In this document: positions 46,099-57,970 of the stretch, one piece after another
How the letters are laid out: the number at the start of each line of letters is the position of its first letter
How positions within the stretch are numbered: position 1 is the first letter of the stretch
Assembly: GCA_010015805.1 (NCBI GenBank)
Contig: ML978128.1
Coordinates: forward strand, 992,001-1,056,000
Length of the DNA: 64,000 bases
Direction of reading: 5' to 3'
DNA from: Rhizodiscina lignyota
Lineage: Eukaryota > Ascomycota > Dothideomycetes > Aulographales > Rhizodiscinaceae
Made by a program: the position numbers and the translations under genes
Notes under the pieces: model-generated
Seen by the model: only the letters and a program-made list of their open reading frames with translations
What the model was told of the DNA's origin: nothing
Database searches by the model: none

Positions 46099-46430
46099 GA
46101 GAAAGAGAATTAAAAGGATAATTGTCGAGGGCAGAAACAAAAGCTCACCGCCAGACCCCACTTCCGGGAGGAAGTAGAGGCTGACGGCTACGAAACCCCC
46201 TCACAGAACTGCAGGTATTACGCCTTCGCCGTATGGCGACCTGCAGACTGATCCTACGGGATTTCTTCGCATCGCTTCACGAGTAATTTCGAGTACATGG
46301 CAGTGAGCAAAGGGGAGGGGGGAAGGGAAAGGGAGATGTCTTGCCCGAGACTCGAACCCAGTGCACTCCAGTGATGGAGCAGTTGTTATGAGACGTGGAG
46401 GGTTGGGCCCAACGCACCATAACAACAAAG
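46083..46430 (-). ncRNA. Candidate Pol III-transcribed structured RNA locus
   Basis: On the minus strand a box-A-like element (TGGTGCGTTGG, 46409-46419) and a near-perfect box B (GGTTCGAGTCT, 46348-46358) are spaced as in tRNA genes. A TATA-like GTATATAC (46456-46463) lies about 40 bp upstream. No tRNA cloverleaf can be drawn. Instead there are strong hairpins: GTTGTTATG paired with CATAACAAC (46382-46426) around a perfect GTTGGGCCCAAC palindrome; CTCCA/TGGAG (46366-46379); CTGCAGGT/ACCTGCAG with an inner CGCC/GGCG (46209-46246); and ACTTCC/GGAAGT around GGGA (46160-46175). T-runs that could stop Pol III lie at about 46138-46141 and 46083-46098 (sixteen Ts). Either an RNA with a box A/B leader, as in yeast RPR1 and SNR52, or a tRNA-derived SINE relic would fit. 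Confidence 0.35.
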
Positions 46431-46944
46431 ACGGAGACTCAAAGTTTGACGTGACGTATATACTCACTATCCTAAGAAGGCACGGGTACCGTCGGCAGCG
46501 TTTCTGGCGACTCAACGCGACCACAGCGCGAGACAACAAGGCGGACGAAGGGTAGTATGCGTTTCTACAAGCGCTAATGAGTCTAGTTCCAGCTTGAGGT
46601 TCTTGTTCCTTCCTTGTATTCGCCATTTCGCGGCGTTGCAGGCGATATCAACAAATGCCTTGGCGCCGGGCGTCATGCCAACAAAAACTGAGGTTACTTT
46701 ACTTTTGGCTGCTGGAATTCATTTGTTTTGATAGATTTGAGATTTTGTATTCTATCAAGTGCGAGCGCTCAACTTATAACTCGCACAGAAAGCTCCAGGC
46801 CCCAGTGTTACCTCCTTTGAGATGAGTCACCTAGCTCCAAGCTTGTGGATATAGTTCAAGCTTCACTCGATCATGTATGAGCTCCCGACTTAAGTGAAGT
46901 GAATTCTCTTCCATTTGGGGTATTTGCTACATCAATGAACCGTC

Positions 46945-48107
46945 TCATTCCCAATCCTCGATCTTAAACTCGTACTTCCTGTCTCCCAGACCTTTAGGCA
47001 CTGGATTCACATCCTGATCGAAAAGCGTCCTCTCAAAATACGTCACCTTCCCTTCGTTATCGGCCAATATGACAGTTTGTTTCTGAGTCCCATAAAGCCC
47101 AGCCTTGGTGGATGTATCAGGCACGTTAGGGTTTTCTTGTTCCGTTTCACTCCCTTTGAGCGGCGAGTCTGTTCTTAATGGTGTGGCCACGCCCGATATT
47201 CCTGACGACGGACCCTGCAGTGGGAAGCTTCGAACGAAGACCGACTTCTGCATCTTCCTGGTGTACGCTTTCCACTCCTCCGAGCCGTCGTATGCGGGCA
47301 TCGCATCCGTTGAGAGCACCTTCAGCAGTCGGGAGATCAACCTGTCTTCGTCTTCTTGCGCATCGACACTCTGCTTTATGGCAGTCTCAAGCAATGCCTC
47401 ACCATCGATAACCTTCCTCCACGTCCTGTCGCCGAACGGCCTACATATTGTATCAGCATATGATTTGATTGAAATCCCAGAGGAAAAATATTTGGGCAGT
47501 GAACATACGCGTTAGATACTGCGATAGTCTGGTTTGCTTTTCCAGCAATATATGGCAACGCAGAACCGACAGTCGTGCGATTCGACAATATCGCCAATCC
47601 GCTCGGTCTCTTTCCTTCTCCATTGACGTGTCCATTCTCCGCGCTCTTCTTGTCCCATATCCCCAATTCCCCTAGCTTCCCATACATGAGCGTGAAACCC
47701 CCCACGCCCTCCAACTCTCCGTCCTCCACCAATCTTTTTGCCCACTCCTCTGGCTTCTCGTCGGTTGTTAGCCAGTTCTTGATGATGACCCCCCTGCTCA
47801 CGGCGCCCTTGACTACCTTCGCATCCTCCTCATGGAAGTTGGTCAGGCAGGCTATGCGTCCGCCTTTGGTGATGCCGAGCCATGTACCGTGGGCAGGCCT
47901 TTCCATATCGCGGCCTGAGAGGATGTGGTTGTGTGGAGGGTCCCAGTATGCTGCCGGGGAGGTAGGACGGCAGAGGTATTCCTAATATCCATTCAATCAG
48001 CTAGTGGTCTAGTAGATTTATTAAACATACAGAGGCCTTACATCGCGGTTACTGATGAGGATGAAGGGGTATTTCGGGTGGGAGGTGGTGATGATTGCTA
48101 TGCACAT
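46945..48107 (-). CDS. TANGO2/NRDE-family protein
   Basis: Exons 48042-48107, 47509-47981 and 46945-47440 (introns 60 and 68 nt) give 344 residues. It begins MCIAI, with Cys2 as the expected N-terminal nucleophile-like residue of the NRDE (Ntn-type) superfamily. The family signature SNRDEYLCRPT is formed exactly across the first splice joint. Further blocks are GRDMERPAHGTWLGI, KGGRIACLTNF and SNAPFGDRTWRKV, the last across the second joint. Human TANGO2 is linked to heme and acyl-CoA or lipid handling and to Golgi organisation; the molecular activity is unsettled. It is divergent from the REEP-family gene. Confidence 0.92.
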
Positions 48108-48917
48108 CGTGTAGCAAGTTCCCAAAGTGGAAATGAGGACTTGAGAGTAGCAGAAGATTGACTGTGTGGTATCACAGACATCAGTATAGTTTGTTTGCAA
48201 GAAGAAGCCAGAACGCGATGCAGGCTGAAAAGTTATATGTAGTTTGCATCACAAGCACCAGCGGCAAAGAAGGCGGTGGAAGCGACCTCGGGCCCAGTCT
48301 TCAACCATTCAACCATCTCCTGAGCCCAAAGTCGACCAGCGCACGCAGATTCCCACCAAGCAGCAGCGACTGAGGCCTGAAGCAGACTCCAGCATGTTGT
48401 GACAGTGGAATATGGATGCCAGGACGATGGCCTGACTCAGTGCAGCTGCGGTGCTCACAGCGCTCGACGTCCAGCGCCGCAGCGTCACCTCGGCCAGACC
48501 TTCTCCAGGCCAGGACATGGATGGGCCGAATCGACCGTCACTCAAATCGCAACGCCGCTGCGCATGACCTGCCTGCGCTCTTTGTGTCACTTTCCCGTAC
48601 CAGACCGGCCTCACGAGGACGCTGCGTTCACGACTCTGTGTTTTCTGACCGCTATTTCTTCTTTCATACTCTCCGTTTCCTTCCTTCTCCTGCGTACCAC
48701 CTGTCTGCTCTTCTCTGGCCGTCGAACTGCCCTATCGGAGATTATTGAGTCTATCGATAACGCGCGGTACCCCTCCCCTCACACGACCCTGACGACAGGC
48801 ACGAGCAGAAACCTTTCTGCCTGGCACCAGAAATCCACGTATACCTTTACGACGAGTACTTAAGCCTGTAAGAAACTCGTGGGAGCCTTCAGAGCTCCAG
48901 AGACCAAGTTGCCCATC
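48108..48917. promoter_or_regulatory. Divergent promoter region between TANGO2-family and REEP-family genes
   Basis: About 810 bp separate the start codons. Several overlapping ORFs occur on both strands (48309-48863) without any domain or splice support. No RNA gene or repeat was recognised. Confidence 0.5.
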
Positions 48918-49974
48918 ATGCTCGACTTCATTGCCGACCTCTTAACGTGAGTATGCCATCTTCGTTTGCTCAACGCCTCATGTACCACGCGATACACTCC
49001 CAGCTTTCGCACACCCCTTCCGTAGCTTCATATTACCTTCAAAATGCTCCAAATCAAGACTAAAGCGCCTCAGAACAACATGCACCGTCCTCTTCCCCAT
49101 CTTCGCCTCCTACAAAGCCCTCCGCACCTCGGACCCCTCCCAGCTAACCCCCTGGCTCATGTACTGGGTCGTGCTGTCGCTCTTCACCGTCGCCGAGTCC
49201 TACACCGCCTTCATCCTCACCTACATCCCCTTCTACGCGTGGATCCGCTTCTGCCTGCACCTCTACCTCGTGCTGCCCGGCAAGCAAGGCGCCACGCAGA
49301 TCTACACCACCTACGTCCACCCATGGCTGTCGCAGCACGAGGACGAGATCGAGAAGTTCATCTCGGAGGCGCATGAGCGAGCGCGCGCTGCGGGCATGGA
49401 ATACCTCAAGCAGGCGATCAATTGGGTCAAGGTGAACGTGCTCAATCAGCAGCCTCCGCCGCCGTCGCCTCCGCGCCCGAGCAGCCAGACGTATGCGCAG
49501 CAGCTCCTCGCGCGCTTCAACATGCCGTCTGCTGGCGCGCCGGCTGCCGCGGCGGCCGGCGATCTGTATGGCATGTTGTCTGGCGCGCTGGCTGGCTTCA
49601 CCGGCTCCGGCGTGAGCAGGGACCAGGCCGCAGAGGACTTATCCGCGAGCGGGACGCTGATACCAAAGGAGCTGGAAGGCAAGGGCGCGGCAGAGAAGAT
49701 GCAGTACGTGAGCGCGACGAGGGAGTCGCTGCGCGTGCTGCTGCAGGCGTTTGACAAGGAGGCTTTCACCCTCGCGTCCGGAGAGGGTGCGCAGAGCGGC
49801 GATTTGAGCAAGAGCAGGAGCGAGGCGGACTTTGATAACATCGATAAGGATGAGCTGGCGTATGGAAATGTGGCAGAGGCGGGGAGGGGGCCGCAGAGGA
49901 GTGCGAGCGGCGGATGGATGCCGTGGAATTGGGCGCAGAAGCCGGAAGTGGAAGACGATAAGAAGATGCAGTAG
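48918..49974 (+). CDS. TB2/DP1/HVA22 (REEP/Yop1) family ER-shaping membrane protein
   Basis: A 29-nt first exon (48918-48946, MLDFIADLL) is followed by a 127-nt intron and exon 2 (49074-49974), 309 residues in total. The family core is VLFPIFASYKAL, then QLTPWLMYWVVLSLFTVAESY, then FYAWIRFCLHLYLVLP with QGATQIYTTYVHPWL. It provides two hydrophobic hairpins that bend ER tubules, followed by an amphipathic helix. The 180-residue C-terminal extension is Ala/Gly- and Pro-rich and acidic, unlike short yeast Yop1 (about 180 residues) and more like REEP1-4. The tiny first exon is inferred from frame and from similarity to the expected N-terminus. Confidence 0.88.
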
Positions 49975-50253
49975 ATGCGTGCATATAAGGCTTGCCGCGA
50001 GGCGAATACCAATGGGATCAGGATGGCGCATTTCGGTTCTCGGCTGGACAGGGTTAGATACCATCCTTAGGCAGTCGCTAGAATTGGGCGGCATATACTC
50101 GTGACGAAATGTACGAAATTTGACATGTCTTCGGAGACGTCCTTCGCCGTGGATGAGAGTGATGATTTTGCAATTGTGTGAGCAATGTTGTACATGGTAT
50201 CTAGCTCCTGTCTATACATCATCCAATCCAACACCTTTGGTCCGAGTACTAAC

Positions 50254-51347
50254 CTACGGCCCTTTGACCTCTTTGTACGGATATGCCACGCCTCCTCCAA
50301 TGCTCTTCTTGGTCGTGATCTTCCTCTTCTTCTTAGTAGTGACATGCTCCACCCAGACCTCTCGCGCATGCTGCGCCATGAACTTGCGCAGAAACACCGG
50401 ATCCCACAGCTCACTCGCGACGCCCAGGTCCTTACAGCAGCGCATCAGCGCGTTCGACTTGCACCCCTCGGTCGCAGTCGGGATGCCTTCGGGATCGAAG
50501 TACTGCTGCTCGCCACGGGCTATTGATACGAGTCTGGTCGTAAATTAGACAGAGCGACAAAGGACATAGTAGGAGCGTGGAGGACATACCGCCCATGGAC
50601 AACCAATCCATACTCCCTAGTTACGCTCCTTCCCGTAACCAGCGTCTCTCCTCTCGGCGCTAACCCCCATCCTCCGGGCCCAAATGCGCGATTCAGTATC
50701 CGGCGGTACTTGATCTCGGGCAGGTATGCCAGGCCGTCTGGCTTGATTTCTATGTCCTCCTCTTTTAGAGGCTCTTGTAAGATGCGCTGCGCTTCCTCGG
50801 AGAAGGGTTGCGTGGAGAGGCCATGGAAGGAGCGCGTCCAGTCCACCGCGTTGCTTGAGGATGTGGAGGGTGTGAGGAAAGGTGCGTCAGGGGAGGATTC
50901 GCTGGTTGGGAGAGGCGGAGTGTCTGCGAGACCGAGGGTTAGGTCGCTGACCGGAATGGAACTATTTCTGCTGTTTTCCTTCGTCTTCAACGGGGGTGGT
51001 CGTGGTGGCGCCGGGGATGAATTGCTCGAGGTCGAATTTGATGCAGTTGAAGGTGAAGATCGTGCTACGTTGTTCGCAGGTTTCGATGCTACCGATGAAG
51101 CAGTACTAGCTGGTCTCGATGAAGAGGTTGTGGATTTATTCGCTTTGTATGTGCTAGCTGGTTTCGCTGCCGTGGCCGCTCGAACATTCGAACTCGACGA
51201 GAAATATCGGTGGCGGGATGGTTGGTGAGGGCCATTGTATGACCGGTCGATGGCTGAATTGCTTTGAATTCGCTTCAGTCCTCGTATAGAGGGCCTTGAG
51301 AGTGTCAATAAGCACCGGTAGCCCTCCCGAGGCGCGATCGTCGTCAT
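50254..51347 (-). CDS. MGM101: Mitochondrial genome maintenance protein MGM101
   Basis: Exon 1 (50590-51347) and exon 2 (50254-50533) with a 56-nt intron give 345 residues. The start at 51347 yields a basic, Ser-rich presequence fit for mitochondrial import (RHRYFSSSS). A long Ser/Ala-rich low-complexity linker follows. The conserved core begins near residue 190 ([10 protein letters not shown]), then [37 protein letters not shown], and the C-terminal half from the second exon ([20 protein letters not shown]). Mgm101 is a Rad52-type single-strand-annealing protein of mitochondrial nucleoids, needed to maintain mtDNA. The frame is open further upstream to 51473, but that extension lacks a good start and would disrupt the presequence. 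Confidence 0.93.
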
Positions 51348-51942
51348 CGTGTAAAGCGTTATTGAAACTTGTACGCGGTCGAGGCGCGAAGTCACTTGAG
51401 CACAGAGAATCTCGGCCCGAGCCATCCACATGCCGAAACACACCAAGGACCTACCATTTCTAGTATATTGCACGTAACATATGATAGAATCATGGGTGAA
51501 TAATTAAATTTTCGAGATTCACGGTTTTCCTCCCCTATGTTTACAATAACACAACTGCGGCAAACTCTGCACGACCACAGGTCTTTCTGCTCCATGTGAC
51601 TAAGGCCACCAGAGCCCGACTATACTCTACAAAACCATCCACAACTACAAGACGCTCAAGATTGTCTCAAGAACCCGCCATGCTATCCCTTCTTTGCTGC
51701 CCGATAACTCCCATGCTTGCGCATTGCCAAGCGCTGTTTTCGATGAACCCTTTCAAACCCAGGAGGAAGACGCCCGTCAGAGGCCGTAAAATTAGATATT
51801 ACTACACGCATGAAGACCACCTCTCCTCTTTTGCGCAACCCGCAAATGGAAGGGTGATCGACACTCCGAATAGGGGAGGCAGAAACGAAGATTCTGATGT
51901 TAAGACATTGGCAGAATAGGCAAGAAGATATTAGAGATCGTT
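51348..51942. other. Intergenic region between MGM101 and the GDT1-like gene
   Basis: About 600 bp. A 107-codon ORF on the plus strand (51596-51919) has a basic middle part but no recognised family; I do not accept it as a gene. The rest is promoter and 3' UTR. Confidence 0.45.
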
Positions 51943-53686
51943 TCAGTCCGAATAAGCGGCCTCGAAGAGGTAGATGATGCCGAAGACGAGGAATGCGTAG
52001 GCGCCGCCTAGAGTGACTATCATATATATGTCAGCAAATGGTGGCAACTTCATCTCGGTGATCTCTGGCGACTTACCAACTCTCATGCTCACTCTTCCAG
52101 CGATAGCTTTCCCTCCCAGAACGGCAATACCGGTGCATACCGCATGTCCTGATATGGCACCGCCAGTAACCCACCAATAGTCCTGACCTGCGGCCATGGC
52201 AATCGTCGCAATTTGACTTCGATCGCCCCACTCTCCCAAGAACGTCATGATGAACGTCTGCACCCAAGCCGGGCTAAGTAGCAAACCGAGAAGATTCGAC
52301 AGTCCTGTCACCGCACTATTCATGCCACCATTCGGTGCCGGCGAAGGTGATGTTGACGGACTCCGCGGGGGCGGTAGACGCGAATCGCTGCGTGATCGTC
52401 TCCCCCTGCCTGCCTCGAGTGCATACGGCGTGATAGACGACTTGCGGCGCGACTTGCGGCGCATACTGTGCTCCTTCTCTTCCAGCTCCATCTCAACCTC
52501 GCGCATCTCCTCGCCTACGCCCTCATTCGGGCTCATCTTCCAGCCCTCTCTCAGCATCTTTGCGCCAAAGACCAGGAACAGAACCGCAGCTGCAAAGTTG
52601 GTGAAGCGTTTAGGCAGGAGAGTAGGGACGGCGTGTCCCAGGACGGCTGATAGGACGGTCATGGTAATGAGGGCGGAGAAGGCAGCAGAGAAGACGACCA
52701 TACGAGGATGGCGCATCGCCATGAGCGCCGCCACTAGGAACGTCTTGTCACCTATTTCTGAGAAGAGGATCATGGCGAGAGAGAGAACGAAGGAATGGAA
52801 GGGTTGGATGATGCCTTCTGGTTCGTCTTCTGGGGAGGTTGAGGGTGAGGTGTCTGCGGGTGCTTTAACGGGCGGCTCGGAAAGTGGATCACCTGTTTGA
52901 GTGCCAGGTGGTGCGGGATGAGGGATGTCGTGTGGTTTGTCGGGGAGATCCGCTGGCTTCTATGCAGGGGGAGAATCATTAGTACAGTCATGGACAGCCA
53001 TATGTAATGATGAAACATACCTCGAGGCCATGTGAGCCCGTTGATGTCTCTTCCTCCGTGGTGTGCTTGATAGTCTTCTCCTTGGATGACTTCGGCTCCT
53101 CACTCTCAGGCAACGGTGGCACCTCCTTTGGTGATTCTGGCCTCTTAATATCTGGCGGTCCCGCTTTTGTCTCTTCCTGCGCTTTCTTCAACCTGTCTCT
53201 CTCCGAGACACCACCCTCTGTCCCCGTTGTACCCTCCTTGGGGGCCTCGCGATGCGGATCATCCATCACCGTATCTTGCGCCTCCATTAACAGTCTATGC
53301 TGTTCCTTCTCTTGTTCCGTCGCGCCATCCGGATCTAATAAATCATCCTTGTCCTGCTTGCTCGTCTTCTGGCTAGGTACGATGTCCTCCACGGTCTGAG
53401 GCTTCTTTTTTGTCGAGCTGGAGTCCACAAACGGTCCTGCGTGCGGCTTGCCGTCCAGTCCGTCAACCGGCGCGTCTTTCGTCCCTACATCTTTGGGAGA
53501 TGTTAACGATGTTTGGATAGACGCGACAGGGACGTCTGCGGCGACTGCGGCGGCGATGGGGTCGCTGGCGAGTTGCTCTACGGAGCCCGGCTTACCCTTC
53601 GTTGCATCGACGGCGACGGAGGCGGCGAGGTGAGGGAGAAGGATAGGGAGCAAGAGAAGAGGTGTTCGTCTTCTTCTAATTCTCAT
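51943..53686 (-). CDS. GDT1/TMEM165 (UPF0016) cation/proton antiporter
   Basis: Exons 53021-53686, 52077-52959 and 51943-52016 give 540 residues. A signal peptide (LLLLPILLPHLAAS) is followed by a 240-residue luminal, acidic, low-complexity region rich in Lys, Glu and Pro. The transporter then shows two copies of the family motif E-x-G-D-(K/R)-(S/T): EIGDKT at about 290 and EWGDRS at about 465, separated by a basic loop. Yeast Gdt1 exchanges Ca2+ or Mn2+ for H+ in the Golgi and supports glycosylation. The last intron (52017-52076, 60 nt) is stop-free and divisible by three but has perfect splice sites and a CTGAC branch site. Its removal restores VVTLGGAYAFLVFG, as in the family. The very long luminal N-terminus is unusual relative to yeast. 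Confidence 0.92.
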
Positions 53687-54744
53687 CGTGTGTTTTCTTG
53701 AGTATTAAAGGAGTGGAAAGGGGTCGTCGAACGACCGCGGTTGTGAGAGCTGAACTCTGCTCTCTGAAAGGATTCGTGTCGTCTCGTGCTGAGCAACTCC
53801 AGTCTTGCGCAGTATAGTCGAGTAGATGCTCAATGAATTCTGCAAGGGGAAAAGATGGAAGACGATCAACGGTGGAAAATGTTTTGCAAGTGTCACTGGA
53901 GCTGAGAGATGCCAGCGGTGCGTGCTGATCGCTGGGTGTCGATTGTCACGCAGCGCGCACTTTTCTGGCTGTGGCTGTGGGGCGACTCGCAGGGATGCGC
54001 TCCCTAAGCGGCCCCTGATTTGGGAGTCCCGTACCTGGAGTATCTGGGGAAAGCAGATTAAAAGATCGATTTGACAAATATTTTCATAGGGCAGAGCGTT
54101 CATAACGCGCTCGGCGACAGCAAGAGTGCCTCTATGCATTCCTTAGCCCGCATTCTCAGGGTCTCTTTGCGGCAACAGAGTTTCACTGAGGGTATCGAGT
54201 CGCAGCCCACGCAGGCGCGTTGAAACGACAGGACGCCGCTCTCGAAGCACCATAGATATCGTGGGCCTCTCGTTTGGGGCCGTTTCGACACAGATAGGCG
54301 TGGGGTGAAGATGTGAAGTGTACATGGGCGCATGTTCGCACGAGATGCGCGATTTACGGCTGAAGGTACGATGGATGTACCTTTGAACCTAGAGTGGAAG
54401 GTGCGTATGGTAAGGCTGGGTTTTGGCCTGGTCGACCTGCCTCGGGCGTGACATAGTTCTGCATGCAGGCTCATGGGGAACATGCAGAGACGTCATTCGA
54501 AGTGCTTTTTTCACTTCTGAAGTCAACGAACACGGAGTTTGTTCCTTTCTTGCGAACACTTGAGATGCTTTGCTGCTGGTCATGAGAGCCCCGGCGGTGC
54601 GCTTGCACCGAAGCGGTCTAGCGCAGGTTTCTCCAACCGGCTTCTAGGGTTTGGCCGGCGCCAACCCTAAGAATCTTCCAAACACCACCACCCACCCCAT
54701 CGTCGACATCCATTACATTCGGCGCCAGCTCGTTATCCGGAGGC
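53687..54744. promoter_or_regulatory. Divergent promoter region between GDT1-like and Taz1-like genes
   Basis: About 1 kb with no accepted gene. ORFs at 53705-54139 and 54100-54483 (minus strand) overlap and lack family signatures. Confidence 0.5.
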
Positions 54745-57649
54745 ATGATGGCTCGTAGCACTAGGTCGACGAGGAGTGCTTCGCGCGAGATCAGTGCGCC
54801 GCCAGCAGGTACGCGAGGAAGCGCGCGCCGTGCTAAAAGCGCAGAAGTAGAGAACAGCGGTGACACTGTCGCCAACGCAAGCACGGCGCGAAGAACACAA
54901 AGGGGGAAGAAGAAGAATGCAGATGGTGTGTAGTCATGTCTCTTTTCCTTTGCGCAATTGGTTTGCTATGCCCTCAGCCCATTGTTCACTACGTCAAACC
55001 TCTTGAGTGTGCCAATTGTCTCGGCCAAAGCCCCCAATCTGTGCTTTATCAAAGGTTCCCTCCGAGCATTTACATGGCATGTCCCGGCTTCACTTGGTGT
55101 TGATACAACGCTGCGCATTCACCGTCGGCGCTTTGATCTTTCAGGGTCGCATCCGACCTGCAGCATCATGACGAGGCATAACCCTGGTCAGAAAACAATC
55201 AAAAAGAATACGAGCTCTCCATTTCCAAATTCCATGCGCCGCGTATCTTTCACAATGAGATTCACTTACGGCAGGCAAGAGTGGAACGATATTGTTAACA
55301 AAATTTTGGCAGCTTCAAAACTTCCCGTCCTTGAAGAAACTCCGGATATGGAAGAGGATGAGGACGATCCTCAGGAGCGCCTCCTGGTCGCCGCGCAACA
55401 GTCTCCTGGAGCTGTCTCGAATGTATCGGGTACCACAGCCGTCACGCAAACTACGGCGGTTGGAGGTACCGACCTGGACTTTGAGGAAGTCGCCTACGTC
55501 CTACCCTATCTTTACGATACAGGCGAAGACTTCTTGAAGATTCTCACTCCAGACAATGCAACTGCCGATGACCTGCACACCATCGTTAATGACCTGAAGA
55601 TGTCCAACTCTAAAATCAGTACTCAGGTGAAGCGGAGGGAGGCGGCTTTCGGGACGCAGTATGGTAGTTTGACCGACTCTCCTTACCTCGACCCGCCAGT
55701 GTTCCTCAAAAATAGCATGAAACGGGGCCACATGCCCAAGCTGGATACAGATCCGTGGAGGCCGGACGATATCCTCTTCAAAAGTAACGGAGTGAATCTT
55801 GCACGCATTTTGGTGAAACAAGAACGTGGAACGGCAGAAACGTATCGCACAATCAGAGAACTGGACAACATATTCCCCGCGCTCTTCATCAGCGCTTTCG
55901 GAGCATTCGCTTCTGGAGAGCCTCCGATCGGAGGCAGTAGCCTACTTCGGCAGACTGTTGATCTAGCACTAGAGATCCGGACCCAGTCACTGATCATGAC
56001 TTTAGCGAACATCAAGGATGACGACACATTCGATCCGGACGTAACCTTGAATCAAGTCTTCTTCACAGCCTCAAGCACCAGTCAGGGCCAGCAGGAACTT
56101 CGAAAGTTTAGTCTCCCTCAAGCGGGCATCGCAACGCCAATGAAAAAGGATTTCGACAAGAGAACTCTTGAAAGGATCCAACGCATTCGGAGCCATTTCT
56201 TAGACAATGCCGCTTTCGTTGACTGGGCGGCATTGGAGGGCGACTTTCCGTGGCCTTCATTCCAAGTCTTGGTCCTTGACTGGGTCCGAATGCGTAACCG
56301 TGAGCTCAACAGCATGATCTTGGCACGCGGTGGCGCTCGAGAAATCGTCGAGATGCTTGAGGAGGCAAATGCCGGGATCTGGAAGGAGAGACCTTTGCGT
56401 GTTAATACTGGATCTGGCCAAATAACGCCTCAGAGGGCACAGACCCAGCCAACACCAGTGGAGAAAAGGCGACCTGCTGGGACCCCAACAACCAAGTGAG
56501 TTCGGACTTTTTTCGGTGTTTAGCTCTCTGCTTGCTTTCGTCGGTCAGTAGAATATCTTTTGACGTTGTAATAGTGATGCGAGCGATCTCGCCCTACTCA
56601 AAGCGCTTGACAAGCGCATTTCCGGAAGTCTTACCTCAGCAGCATTTGATCCGATACCACAGCCAAGCACTGCGCCCGCTGTTTTGCCGGTGCAACATGG
56701 CGACAACGGTGCTCTGGCAGAGCAACAGCTCCAGGAGGAAGATACGTGGCAGCCACCGCCCGACATTTACGAAGATCCAGTAATCGACCCAGATGCTGGT
56801 ACGAGCAACATTCCCCAGTGGCAACAGGCGACTCTTGAGGCAGCCGCAACGCAAGATCGGCAGAATAGAGAGGGTCTGCGACAGCCACAGCAGCAACCAC
56901 AGCGGCGCTTTCTCGACCCTCAGTCAGGCGCAACTCGAGTAGAGTTTGACGAGTATACCCAACCTCAGGAGGTAATTCCAACCAGCAGCCGTAACGCAAA
57001 TGGCAAGCGGCCCGCTCAAGATGATGACCAAGAGGGGATCGATCCAAGTCAAGACGTTGGCTTCCAGAGCGATGACCGTAACATCGATCCTGTGGCCCGC
57101 AGATTGGCCGCACCAGTCCCTCAGGGCCGCGCACCCGTAGCGCAGATGATGCCGAGTTCGCGAAAGCGTGCGAGGTTCTCGGCACAGGTTGACGAAGAAT
57201 ATGCTGATGATCCGGATCATGATGCGGATGCCGATGGCGACGATGACCCCGACCCAGCGTCCTCCTACCAGAGGACAAAAGCTCTAGCCAGAGGAGCGTC
57301 CCGGCAGGCTTCACAAGAAGGAATCCTCGCGCGTCCCACCGGCGCTCAGGGTGATATGGGTCGAGCACGAGCTAATCCGGGGAAGCGCAGGTGGACCCCC
57401 GAGCAGGAGGAAGCGCTGATCCGCTACATTGAGGATAAGGGCTGCAAGTGGGCTGAGATCAAGAAGTGGGACGACGAGCACGGAGAGCGAGTGCTGTTGG
57501 ACTGGAGCCAGGTCGATATCAAGGATAAGGCGATTAACATGCGTCTTGACTTTGAGAAGGCGCGCACTGGCCTGCCGAGGAACTTCGAATTGATCACGCT
57601 GAGGAGGCGAGACAAGGAGAAGTTGGAGAGTATGGGCATTATTGTTTAA
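54745..57649 (+). CDS. Taz1/TRF-like telomere repeat-binding protein with C-terminal Myb (telobox) domain
   Basis: Exons 54745-54925, 55145-56495 and 56575-57649 join into 869 codons. The 219-nt first intron end (acceptor TTTCAG) was chosen because it keeps the frame. The basic N-terminus is followed by a helical region (residues about 120-420) with hydrophobic blocks (EEVAYVLPYLYDT, LDNIFPALFISAFGAF, WPSFQVLVLDWVRMR) consistent with a TRF-homology dimerisation domain. A disordered acidic region follows. The C-terminal Myb domain begins RRWTPEQEEALIRYIEDKG and has the third-helix telobox-type segment VDIKDKAINM. S. pombe Taz1 and human TRF1/2 share this layout and bind double-stranded telomeric DNA. 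The Myb call is strong, the telomere role is an inference from domain order, and exon 1 is less certain. Confidence 0.78.
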
Positions 57650-57970
57650 GTGTGAGGTCCGTTGGTTTTGTGGGGGATCGTCTATTTTGTGGGGTTGTGG
57701 GGGGTTGTCTGGGGAAGGAAGGTGATGATGGGCCTTGGGGGCGCTATGGTTGTTTCCGTGATTTTTCGCAACGTCAGACCTTGCTTCGCAGCTGGTACTA
57801 GGAATTATGCTCTTTTGTAGCAACAAGTCGCTTTTTGCAATGCCATCTGTCGCTATCGATACACTATGATGCTTTTTGCTTTTTGCTTTTTGCTAAATTC
57901 GGGGTCGGGATGCAAATCTTGTTCGGCTTCACCGTTGGTCAATATGTTTCTTGGAGACTGGAGACACCTC
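57650..57970. other. Convergent intergenic region
   Basis: This 321-bp region contains the 3' ends of the Taz1-like and homoserine dehydrogenase genes. G-rich runs follow the Taz1-like stop (57670-57730). A perfect triple repeat of the heptamer CTTTTTG occurs near 57872-57892. Confidence 0.5.

Noticed and set aside
46340-46430. A tRNA gene on the minus strand, suggested by CTCATAA (like a Met anticodon loop) and a T-loop GTTCGAG.
   Set aside because: Acceptor, D and anticodon stems do not pair; the region folds better as unrelated hairpins, so only a Pol III-like element was reported.
51596-51919. A 107-codon plus-strand ORF with a basic segment (RRKTPVRGRKIRYYY).
   Set aside because: No family signature, no convincing start context, and position inside the MGM101 upstream region; kept only as a remote possibility.
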